From positions 124,001 to 188,000 of the forward strand of contig NZ_WUEG01000003.1 in the NCBI RefSeq assembly GCF_010468565.1: DNA of 64,000 bases. Direction: 5' to 3'. Position 1 is the stretch's first letter; each line of letters starts with the position of its first letter. Shown piece after piece: positions 26,429 to 33,277 of this stretch. The translations under genes and the position numbers were made by a program. This stretch comes from Allomuricauda sp. TY007. Its GTDB lineage: Bacteria > Bacteroidota > Bacteroidia > Flavobacteriales > Flavobacteriaceae. Under the pieces are notes generated by a model. The model did no database searches, was not told the origin of the DNA, and saw nothing but the letters and a program-made list of their open reading frames with translations.

Positions 26429-27107
26429 TTACTTTTTGATTTAGTGTCCGGAATATAAGGTCCGTAAAAAAGTCTGTAGGTGTAATTTTTTTGTTACAGT
26501 TTGTAAGTGTCGGAAAATGTGCCTTTAAAAAATACTGATGAAGCGAACCTTCCAAAACGGTACTGGCCAAACTTACGGGATATTCGTAATTTTCATCCAC
26601 GGCCGAAATCATCTCGCTCAAGCGGTTTACCAATCTTTTACAAATAATAAAATAACCGTCCTTGCTCTCTTTGTTTATTTCTTTAACCAAATAGGATTTG
26701 GAATATTCATTGATAATAAGTCGGTTCAGTGCTACTTCGTTCACATGTGTAATTGAACTATCCTCCTCAACATTTTGGGTGAGGACCTCTATCGCTTTTT
26801 CCAATTTCTTGGCCGGGTCGGAGATACCGTTTGTGGCAAAGACCATGCGATATTCTACCCACCCCCAATACCAAGTGGCCAAATAGAGCAACAGCTTGTG
26901 CTTGTTCTCAAAATAGCGGTAAATGGAACTTTCGTTGGAACTGATCTTTACACCCAATTTTTTGAACGTAAAATTTTCAAACCCCATTTCATCGATCATC
27001 AAAATACTCTGTTCAACAATATTCTTCCCCAAAGTTGAAGATTCAGGATCCTTTATATAAAGCTTTTCATTGACCCCAATTTTAAGAGACTGCATCAATA
27101 ACTCCAT
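26421..27107 (-). CDS. TetR-family regulator of the export operon
   Basis: A 228-residue regulator. The N-terminal HTH ends in ISSNESSIYRYFENKHKLL, typical of TetR, and the C-terminal half would bind a ligand. The start at 27107 is chosen because the promoter lies at 27134-27141; a longer in-frame ATG at 27179 would be upstream of it. It is the first gene of the operon, so autoregulation through the dyad at 27142-27170 is likely. ATG 27095 is an alternative start. Confidence 0.85.
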   Translation of the reverse strand: MELLMQSLKIGVNEKLYIKDPESSTLGKNIVEQSILMIDEMGFENFTFKKLGVKISSNESSIYRYFENKHKLLLYLATWYWGWVEYRMVFATNGISDPAKKLEKAIEVLTQNVEEDSSITHVNEVALNRLIINEYSKSYLVKEINKESKDGYFIICKRLVNRLSEMISAVDENYEYPVSLASTVLEGSLHQYFLKAHFPTLTNCNKKITPTDFFTDLIFRTLNQKVNG

Positions 27108-27133
27108 TACATCACTTTTAAAATATAGTCTCG

Positions 27134-27141
27134 CAAATATA
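27134..27141 (-). promoter_or_regulatory. -7 box of the TetR-ABC-HlyD-TolC operon
   Basis: TATATTTG on the minus strand, exact to the TAnnTTTG consensus. The expected start is near 27128, about 21 bases before the ATG at 27107. Confidence 0.55.
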
Positions 27142-27170
27142 AAAGTATTACTATTAATGTATAATACTTT
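27142..27170. promoter_or_regulatory. Probable TetR operator
   Basis: A perfect inverted repeat AAAGTATTA-N11-TAATACTTT directly against the -7 box, covering the -33 region of the operon promoter. The position is what an autorepressing TetR would use. Confidence 0.55.
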
Positions 27171-27208
27171 AACTTTCAATTAACTCTCTTGTTTTTCCCT
27201 TATTTTTG

Positions 27209-27790
27209 ATGGAAAAACAAATAGAAATGCATAAACATAGATGCGGATGGTGCCTTGGAGACCCTTTATATGAAGCTTACCATGATACGGAATGGGGTGT
27301 TCCCGTAAAGGATGATGCCACTTTGTTCGAATTTTTGATTTTGGAGACCTTTCAGGCGGGATTGAGCTGGATTACCGTATTACGAAAGCGTGAAAATTTT
27401 AGAAAAGCCTTTGATTATTTTGATTACAAGAAAATTGCCAGCTACGATCAGGAAAAAATTGATGAATTACTACAAGACCCTGGGATCATCAGAAATAAAT
27501 TGAAGGTGAACGCCACGGTTTCCAACGCAAGCGCTTTTATGGAAATTCAAGAAGAGTTTGGTAGTTTCAGTAAATATATTTGGGGCTTTGTGGAGAACGA
27601 ACCCATTAAAAATAAGCTGCAAAATTACAAAGATGCTCCTGCAACCACCTCTCTTTCGGATAGCATCAGCAAAGATTTGAAAAAAAGAGGGTTTAAATTT
27701 GTAGGCAGCACAGTAATTTACGCCCATATGCAGGCGACGGGCATGGTAAACGACCACGAAGTGAATTGTTTTAGGTACCATGAAGTGTAA
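27209..27790 (+). CDS. tag: DNA-3-methyladenine glycosylase I
   Basis: A 193-residue HhH-type base-excision enzyme removing 3-methyladenine from DNA. It begins HRCGWCLGDPLYEAYHDTEWGVP and keeps the C-terminal Zn ligands (VNDHEVNCFRYH). ATG 27209 is given, and ATG 27227 is an equally good start, closer to the family's usual N-terminus. TATTTTTG at 27201-27208 would favour the latter. Divergent from the TetR operon. Confidence 0.92.
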   Translation: MEKQIEMHKHRCGWCLGDPLYEAYHDTEWGVPVKDDATLFEFLILETFQAGLSWITVLRKRENFRKAFDYFDYKKIASYDQEKIDELLQDPGIIRNKLKVNATVSNASAFMEIQEEFGSFSKYIWGFVENEPIKNKLQNYKDAPATTSLSDSISKDLKKRGFKFVGSTVIYAHMQATGMVNDHEVNCFRYHEV

Positions 27791-27823
27791 CTATATCTTC
27801 CAATAATGCTAGGCTTTGTGCAA

Positions 27824-28480
27824 TTACGCCTGTAAAATCTCCACAAACTCTTTTCTGGGAATCAATTCAGCGCCCAAACTTTCCAAATGATCGGTATGCA
27901 CTTGACAATCGATAAGCTCATATCCTTTTTCATCCAGTTCCCTCGCCATTTTTATAAATGCAAACTTGGAGGCATTCGGTTTAAAACTGAACATGCTCTC
28001 CCCGCAGAACACATGGCCTAGATCAACACCGTACAAACCACCCACGAGCTCGTCGCCTTCCCAAACTTCAAAAGATTTGGCATGCCCTTTTTTGTATAAA
28101 TTCATGTAGGCTGTTTTCATTTCGGGGGTTATCCATGTACCGTCTTGTCCTTTTCGTTCAATTTTGGCACAATGGTCCATTACCTGTTCAAAACAAGTGT
28201 TCTGGGTAAGGGTAAATGCTCCGTCACGAATTATTTTCCGCATACTTTTGGACACTTTTACCTTTTCGGGAAAAAGAACCATACGCGGGTCGGGGGTCCA
28301 CCAAAGGATCAAGGAATCATCATTGAACCATGGGAAAATTCCGTTTTTGTAGGCCAACAACAATCTTTCTGGAGACAAATCACCTCCAACCGCAAGCAAC
28401 CCATCTTCACTGGCGGTATCAACAGGAGGAAACTCCAATCTTTTGCTCAAAAAATGTAATGGGGTATTTTCCAAGGGCAA
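27824..28480 (-). CDS. aat: Leucyl/phenylalanyl-tRNA--protein transferase
   Basis: A 218-residue Aat that adds Leu or Phe to proteins with N-terminal Arg or Lys, tagging them for ClpS/ClpAP. Motifs are FPPVDTASEDGLLAVGGDLS, the PWFNDDSLILWWTPDPRMVL block and GESMFSFKPNASKFA. Length is normal. Convergent with tag; separate from the DUF3127 gene, which ends in a terminator. Confidence 0.93.
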   Translation of the reverse strand: MPLENTPLHFLSKRLEFPPVDTASEDGLLAVGGDLSPERLLLAYKNGIFPWFNDDSLILWWTPDPRMVLFPEKVKVSKSMRKIIRDGAFTLTQNTCFEQVMDHCAKIERKGQDGTWITPEMKTAYMNLYKKGHAKSFEVWEGDELVGGLYGVDLGHVFCGESMFSFKPNASKFAFIKMARELDEKGYELIDCQVHTDHLESLGAELIPRKEFVEILQA

Positions 28481-28515
28481 TTTTTTCTAAAAATACAAAT
28501 AGGTCCAAAAACAAG

Positions 28516-28543
28516 AAAATCCGAACCAAGAGGTCCGGATTTT
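28516..28543 (-). terminator. Terminator after the DUF3127 gene
   Basis: A 12-bp stem with one mismatch (AAAATCCGAACC with GGTCCGGATTTT) and a 4-base loop, A-rich on one side and T-rich on the other. Confidence 0.75.
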
Positions 28544-28568
28544 TATTGTAAAATATCGCTTTCTACTA

Positions 28569-28946
28569 TTAAAAGGGAAGGTCGTCATGGTCATCCTCGT
28601 TCAAATCATCCGCTGGCTCAAAAGCTTCCATTGGCGGAACGGGAGGCATATTATCCGTGCTTTGCTCTTGTTGCAGGTTTTCAATTCTCCATCCTTGAAT
28701 AGAGTTAAAATATTTGGTCTCCCCTTGTGGGTTAACCCACTCCCTTCCTCTTAGGTTTATACTGATTTTTACCATTTGACCAACGCTGTAGCTGTTTAGC
28801 AAATCGCACTTATCCTGAACAAATTCCACCAATATGTGTTGTGGGTATTGTTCCTCGGTTGTTACGACTACCTCTCTTTTTCTGAAACCGTTGTTGCCGT
28901 ATGTCTTGGTCTCATCTATCATTTTGATTCTTCCCTGAACTTCCAT
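28569..28946 (-). CDS. DUF3127 protein with SSB-like acidic tail
   Basis: A 125-residue protein whose first 90 residues look like a small beta-barrel (GRIKMIDETKTYG, FRKREVVVTTEEQYPQH, GRE(W)VNPQGETKYF), consistent with DUF3127. The last residues are NEDDHDDLPF. That matches the acidic tail of the window's own SSB (EEEDDDLPF), the element that recruits replication and repair proteins. The family's function is unknown to me. I infer a single-strand-DNA-related role. Confidence 0.8.
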   Translation of the reverse strand: MEVQGRIKMIDETKTYGNNGFRKREVVVTTEEQYPQHILVEFVQDKCDLLNSYSVGQMVKISINLRGREWVNPQGETKYFNSIQGWRIENLQQEQSTDNMPPVPPMEAFEPADDLNEDDHDDLPF

Positions 28947-29068
28947 GCAATGTTAATTTTTGTTGAAAACTCAAAAGTACATAAAATGAATTCCATGGGC
29001 AGACGTTATTTCAACTAACTATCAACATGTTTTCCATTTACCTATCTTTAAACAGAATTTGACCGCCA

Positions 29069-30214
29069 ATGAACTTTAGTCCCAAAAGGAAAACTTCCAA
29101 CATTATAATGCTGATTGCAGCATTTGTTATTGTGAGTCTTATTTTATGGAACACCAATAGTTTTTTTAAAAAATTCAAGGAAGAGGAACGCCTAAAAATG
29201 GAAATCTGGGCTACTGCCCAATTGGAACTGATCCAATCTTCCGTAGATCAAGAGTTGGGAAACCTTACCCTTAAAGTTTTGGGAAACAACACCTCCACCC
29301 CCATGATCTTGGTAAACGAGGAGGGTTCTTACAAAACACATAATATTCCCGAGGACAAGGTAACCGACAGTGTATACATTCGAAAAAAGATTGCACAGTT
29401 CAAAAATGAGAACGAACCGATACAGATAATTCAAGAAGATGAATTGTTGGAGACCTTGTACTATGGCAATTCTGAGGTTTTGAACAAATTGAAGTACTAC
29501 CCATTGGCCCTACTGCTGATTATTTTCTTGTTCGGTGCGGTCATCTTCTTTTTCTTTAGAACGAACAGGGCATCGGAACAAAACAAACTTTGGGCGGGAA
29601 TGGCCAAGGAAACGGCACATCAAATTGGAACACCACTTACTTCCCTGTTGGGCTGGAACGAACTCTTGAAATCGGAAGACATCAATCCCGAAGTAACCCA
29701 AGAAATTGCGAAGGATATTGATCGTTTGCAAACCATAACAGAACGCTTTTCCAAAATTGGGTCAATTCCCGAATTGCGTGAGCACGATATTGTGGACGAA
29801 ACCAAAAAGGCCTACGAATACTTGAAACAGCGCAGTTCCAAATTGGTACATTTTTCTTTTAGCTCCAATGTAGATGAGGCCCATGTACTGATGAATCCTC
29901 CCTTGTACAACTGGAGTATAGAGAATCTTGTTAAAAATGGCATCGATGCCATGAAGGGCAAAGGTAACATTGCCATCCAAATCGAAAAAAAGGGACAAAA
30001 CATCCACATTTTAGTGTCAGATACGGGCCACGGCATACCCAAAAGCGACTTTCAGAACATTTTTAATCCAGGGGTCACTTCCAAGCAAAGAGGCTGGGGA
30101 TTAGGACTTTCGTTGGTAAAAAGAATTGTTGAAGAGTACCATAAAGGAAAAATTAAAGTATTTTCGTCTAGTAAAGAAGGAACTATCATGCAGATTTCCC
30201 TACGAGCACTATAA
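29069..30214 (+). CDS. Sensor histidine kinase
   Basis: A 381-residue membrane kinase. Helices at about 11-30 and 145-164 flank an extracytoplasmic sensor of about 110 residues. The HisKA motif AKETAHQIGTPLTSLLGW has H184 as phosphate acceptor, and the ATPase domain shows NLVKNGIDAM, DTGHGIP and GWGLGLSLVKRIV. No response regulator is adjacent, so the partner is unknown. The next gene starts 10 bases after its stop and may be co-transcribed. Confidence 0.9.
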   Translation: MNFSPKRKTSNIIMLIAAFVIVSLILWNTNSFFKKFKEEERLKMEIWATAQLELIQSSVDQELGNLTLKVLGNNTSTPMILVNEEGSYKTHNIPEDKVTDSVYIRKKIAQFKNENEPIQIIQEDELLETLYYGNSEVLNKLKYYPLALLLIIFLFGAVIFFFFRTNRASEQNKLWAGMAKETAHQIGTPLTSLLGWNELLKSEDINPEVTQEIAKDIDRLQTITERFSKIGSIPELREHDIVDETKKAYEYLKQRSSKLVHFSFSSNVDEAHVLMNPPLYNWSIENLVKNGIDAMKGKGNIAIQIEKKGQNIHILVSDTGHGIPKSDFQNIFNPGVTSKQRGWGLGLSLVKRIVEEYHKGKIKVFSSSKEGTIMQISLRAL

Positions 30215-30224
30215 AAATGAAGTT

Positions 30225-30569
30225 ATGGCCAAGGAAAAACAACTTGTAATACAAGAAGCTGATATCACCAATAATTGCCCCGAATGTTTTAATCAGGAAC
30301 TTAAGATTACATTTTACCAAAAACACACCTTTAATGCACTGTACCATAGGACTACGGGCGTCATAACACATGAAATCAAGTGTAAAAAGTGTAATTCGGT
30401 TATTTATCCCGTAAACTGGACTCAGGATATTGAGCGGGTTTTTGACTACTACAACAAACTGGTAAAGCCAGATAGACCCGCGGTACGGTTTACCATGTTG
30501 TTCTTTATTATTTTGGTAATGATGCTATGCTTGGTAGCAGTGGGTGTATATTTTTATTTAGAACGCTAA
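30225..30569 (+). CDS. Small zinc-ribbon membrane protein
   Basis: A 114-residue protein I cannot name. It has paired cysteines C18-P-E-C21 and C53-K-K-C56, a likely zinc ribbon, and one C-terminal transmembrane helix (about 89-111). I place the start at ATG 30225; a longer frame from 30126 overlaps the kinase gene. It follows the histidine kinase by 10 bases, so it may be part of that signalling unit. It overlaps the convergent HIT gene by 4 bases. Confidence 0.7.
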   Translation: MAKEKQLVIQEADITNNCPECFNQELKITFYQKHTFNALYHRTTGVITHEIKCKKCNSVIYPVNWTQDIERVFDYYNKLVKPDRPAVRFTMLFFIILVMMLCLVAVGVYFYLER

Positions 30570-30961
30570 ATATAAATATTTGACCTGATGGCTTTGGCCA
30601 CGGCCTCGAACTCTTCTGTAGTAAGGTTCTCCTTTTGTTGGAAAGTGGCATTCGCCATACTTTGAAGCGGAATGAGATGAACGTGCACATGGGGCACCTC
30701 CAAGCCAATAACCGACATTCCCACACGTTTGCAAGGCACGGCCTTTTCAATGGCAAGTCCCACTTTTCTTGAAAAAGCCATGAGTTTCATGTAAGATTCC
30801 TCATCAAGGTCCATGATCTTGTCCACTTCTTTCTTGGGAACACACAAGGTATGCCCTTTCGAGTTAGGATTGATGTCCAAAAAAGCAAAGTTATCATCAT
30901 CCTCCGCGATTTTATAACTGGGTATTTCCCCATTGATGATTTTTGTGAAGATACTGGCCAT
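30566..30961 (-). CDS. HIT family hydrolase
   Basis: A 131-residue histidine-triad nucleotide hydrolase (HinT-like). The motif HVHVHLIP is intact near residue 99, and the N-terminal SIFTKIINGEIPSYKI block is typical. It acts on AMP-linked phosphoramidates or similar. It follows greA on the minus strand with a terminator between them. Confidence 0.9.
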   Translation of the reverse strand: MASIFTKIINGEIPSYKIAEDDDNFAFLDINPNSKGHTLCVPKKEVDKIMDLDEESYMKLMAFSRKVGLAIEKAVPCKRVGMSVIGLEVPHVHVHLIPLQSMANATFQQKENLTTEEFEAVAKAIRSNIYI

Positions 30962-30984
30962 TTTGATTCGGTTTTAAAATAAAA

Positions 30985-31006
30985 AATCCCGTCTTTCAAC
31001 GGGATT
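30985..31006 (-). terminator. Terminator of greA
   Basis: On the minus strand an 8-bp stem AATCCCGT / ACGGGATT followed by TTTT, between greA and the HIT gene. Confidence 0.75.
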
Positions 31007-31029
31007 AAATATAACCAATTTAGTTGCTG

Positions 31030-31506
31030 TTACTCTCGTGTAATCTCTAAAACTTCAAAATTCAGGGTTCCGTTCGGCACCTTAATCTCTGCCACATCAC
31101 CTACTTTTTTACCCAACAATCCTTTTCCTATGGGAGAGGTAACAGAAATTTTACCTGTTTTTAGGTCGGCTTCGCTTTCTGCCACCAAAGTATATTTCAT
31201 TTCCATGCCATTGGCTTGGTTTTTAAGCTTAACGGTGGAAAGTACCAATATTTTGGAAGTGTCCAATTGGGATTCATCAATTAAGCGGGCATTGGCCAAA
31301 GTCTCTTCCATTTTGGAAATTTTCATCTCCAAAAGTCCCTGGGCTTCCTTGGCCGCATCGTATTCCGCGTTCTCGGAAAGATCTCCTTTGTCCCTTGCCT
31401 CTGCGATAGCTTGGGATGCTTTGGGACGTTCCACATCTTTTAAGTGGTTCAGTTCTTCCCTCAATTTCTTTAATCCTTCTGCTGTATAGTATGAAACTTT
31501 GCTCAT
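31030..31506 (-). CDS. greA: Transcription elongation factor GreA
   Basis: A 158-residue Gre factor that rescues backtracked RNA polymerase. The N-terminal coiled coil (SYYTAEGLKKLREELNHL, then DLSENAEYDAAKEAQ with the acidic tip residues) and the C-terminal globular domain (SPIGKGLLGKKVGD) are both present. Start at ATG 31504-31506; the frame is open upstream to 31671 but lacks family similarity there. Confidence 0.95.
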   Translation of the reverse strand: MSKVSYYTAEGLKKLREELNHLKDVERPKASQAIAEARDKGDLSENAEYDAAKEAQGLLEMKISKMEETLANARLIDESQLDTSKILVLSTVKLKNQANGMEMKYTLVAESEADLKTGKISVTSPIGKGLLGKKVGDVAEIKVPNGTLNFEVLEITRE

Positions 31507-31693
31507 ATCGTTAATTTTTAATGCAAGGAAGCATTGAAGAAAATCAAAAAATTTCCCCAATGTACTCTTTAGCTGCAAATACAAAAAATCCTCAACTATA
31601 CCGATGACCTGCATGGTATTTTTGCGAGGATTTAACGCAAATATAGGCAAATTTTCATCAACTTTGCTCAAGAAACGTTTTCAAACATTGACT

Positions 31694-32128
31694 ATGAAGC
31701 TCTTCTGGGCCATTATGCTTTTGGTACTGATTTTGTCTTGCAGCTCGGACACAACCAATCGAAATCCATATTTGCAAGATGTTCGGTTCAGGTTTGAAAT
31801 TAATCTGAACCTTCCGTTATACAACGACCTTCAATATCCTTTAAATCCAATTTATGTGGGTAACACCAGCGTGGGAACAAGAGGTGCTTTTGTTATCAAT
31901 ACCGGGTCTGGTTTTATGGCATGGGAAGCTAGTTGTCCCAATCATGCGCCCAATGACTGCTCCACAATGACGATTGATGGACAAAATGTAGTTTGTAGTT
32001 GTGAAGGTTATACGTATGAGCTTACTACAGGGTTATTGTGGAGTACGCCCGATGATGAAAACCGGTACTATGGACTTCTTCCTTATAGGGCCACTCAAAG
32101 TGGGAACTCTGTTATAATATCAAATTAA
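31694..32128 (+). CDS. Rieske-like lipoprotein with altered cluster ligands
   Basis: A 144-residue protein with a lipoprotein signal (LILSCSSDTT) and a Rieske-like domain. The first ligand motif reads SCPNHAP and the second VVCSCEGYTYEL, where a canonical Rieske site would be CxH and CxxH. The second His is replaced by Glu and the first spacing is longer, so an intact 2Fe-2S cluster is doubtful. The start at 31694 places the signal peptide first. It is divergent from greA and lies 9 bases before the aldo/keto reductase. Confidence 0.65.
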   Translation: MKLFWAIMLLVLILSCSSDTTNRNPYLQDVRFRFEINLNLPLYNDLQYPLNPIYVGNTSVGTRGAFVINTGSGFMAWEASCPNHAPNDCSTMTIDGQNVVCSCEGYTYELTTGLLWSTPDDENRYYGLLPYRATQSGNSVIISN

Positions 32129-32137
32129 AATTTAAGA

Positions 32138-33124
32138 ATGAATTACAGAAGACTAGGTAAAACAGAAATCAATGTCTCGGAAATCTCCTTGGGCACATGG
32201 CAAGTAGGAGGAAAATGGGGCTCTGGATTTAATGATACTTTAGCTGAAAATATTATAAATGAAGCCATTGATGCAGGTGTCAACTTTATAGACACTGCCG
32301 ATGTTTATGAAGCTGGGGCAAGCGAAGCTGCCGTTGGCCGAGTGGTAAAATCCAGATCGGAAGAAGTTTTTGTTGCCACCAAATGCGGAAGACAGATAAA
32401 TCCTCACGTCAACGAAGGTTATACCGTGGAAGTGCTTCGAAAATATGTGGAGGATAGCTTAAAAAACACTGGTTTGGATTGCTTGGATTTGATTCAGCTA
32501 CATTGTCCGCCAACCGAAGTATTTTACAGACCTGATATTTTTGAGCTCTTTGACCGATTAAAAGACGAAGGCAAAATAAAAAATCTTGGAGTAAGTGTTG
32601 AAAAGGTGGAAGAAGGCCTAAAAGCAATAGAATACCCCAATGTAAACACGGTTCAAATCATATTCAACATGTTTAGGCAGCGCCCCTCTGAATTGTTTTT
32701 TGAGCAGGTACAGAAAAAAGATATTGGTGTGATCGTAAGGGTTCCTTTGGCCAGTGGACTGCTCACCGGAAAATTCTCTTCGGATTCAACCTTTGAAAAA
32801 GAGGACCACAGAAACTTTAATAGGGAGGGTGCAGCCTTCGATAAGGGCGAAACCTTTAGTGGTGTACCTTTTAATATAGGACTACAAGCCGTTGACGAAC
32901 TCAAAAAAGTATTCCCACAGAGAGAAAACCTTGCACCAGTGGCGCTTCGTTGGATATTGGATTTTTCTGAGGTGAGTTGCATTATTCCGGGAGCCTCAAA
33001 AACAGAACACCTAAAAAGCAATCTCCAAGCTGTGGAATTGCCTCCGCTTACCGAAGATGAAAAGGCTGCTGTAAACCAAATCTATGACAAGTACATCAAA
33101 AAGTATGTGCACCAACTTTGGTAA
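32138..33124 (+). CDS. Aldo/keto reductase
   Basis: A 328-residue NADPH-dependent TIM-barrel reductase. Catalytic residues are visible: Asp and Tyr in DTADVYEAG, Lys in FVATKCGR and His in IQLHCPP. C-terminal NADP-binding segment is IIPGASKTEHLKSNL. The substrate is not predictable. Possibly co-transcribed with the Rieske-like lipoprotein, 9 bases upstream. Confidence 0.9.
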   Translation: MNYRRLGKTEINVSEISLGTWQVGGKWGSGFNDTLAENIINEAIDAGVNFIDTADVYEAGASEAAVGRVVKSRSEEVFVATKCGRQINPHVNEGYTVEVLRKYVEDSLKNTGLDCLDLIQLHCPPTEVFYRPDIFELFDRLKDEGKIKNLGVSVEKVEEGLKAIEYPNVNTVQIIFNMFRQRPSELFFEQVQKKDIGVIVRVPLASGLLTGKFSSDSTFEKEDHRNFNREGAAFDKGETFSGVPFNIGLQAVDELKKVFPQRENLAPVALRWILDFSEVSCIIPGASKTEHLKSNLQAVELPPLTEDEKAAVNQIYDKYIKKYVHQLW

Positions 33125-33169
33125 AAGATTATAGTGCTTCAGGTTTCGGGTTGTCCTCTATATATAAGA

Positions 33170-33210
33170 AACGGGATTCTGCAATTGCTTTCAAATTACA
33201 GAATCCCGTT
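33170..33210. repeat. Perfect long hairpin after the aldo/keto reductase
   Basis: A 12-bp perfect inverted repeat AACGGGATTCTG / CAGAATCCCGTT around a 17-base loop. There is no T tract on either strand, so it is not a typical terminator; it may protect an mRNA 3' end. Confidence 0.55.
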
Positions 33211-33229
33211 AAAAATATTTGAATAGAAT

Positions 33230-33277
33230 TTAGTTCTCGATACAAAATCCCTTTGGGATTTTACTCGAACCGACTAA
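33230..33277. repeat. Dispersed palindromic element at the thiamine receptor stop
   Basis: TTAGTTCTCGA and its inner AAAATCCC arm pair with GGGATTTT and ACTCGAACCGACTAA. It shares AGTTCTCGATACAA exactly with 21908-21921. The right arm overlaps the stop codon of the TonB receptor gene. Confidence 0.6.

Noticed and set aside
31507-31671. Longer GreA start
   Set aside because: GreA similarity begins at MSKVSYYTAEG (31506); the upstream codons have no family counterpart.
33170-33210. Rho-independent terminator after the aldo/keto reductase
   Set aside because: The 12-bp stem is perfect but has a 17-base loop and no T tract on either strand.
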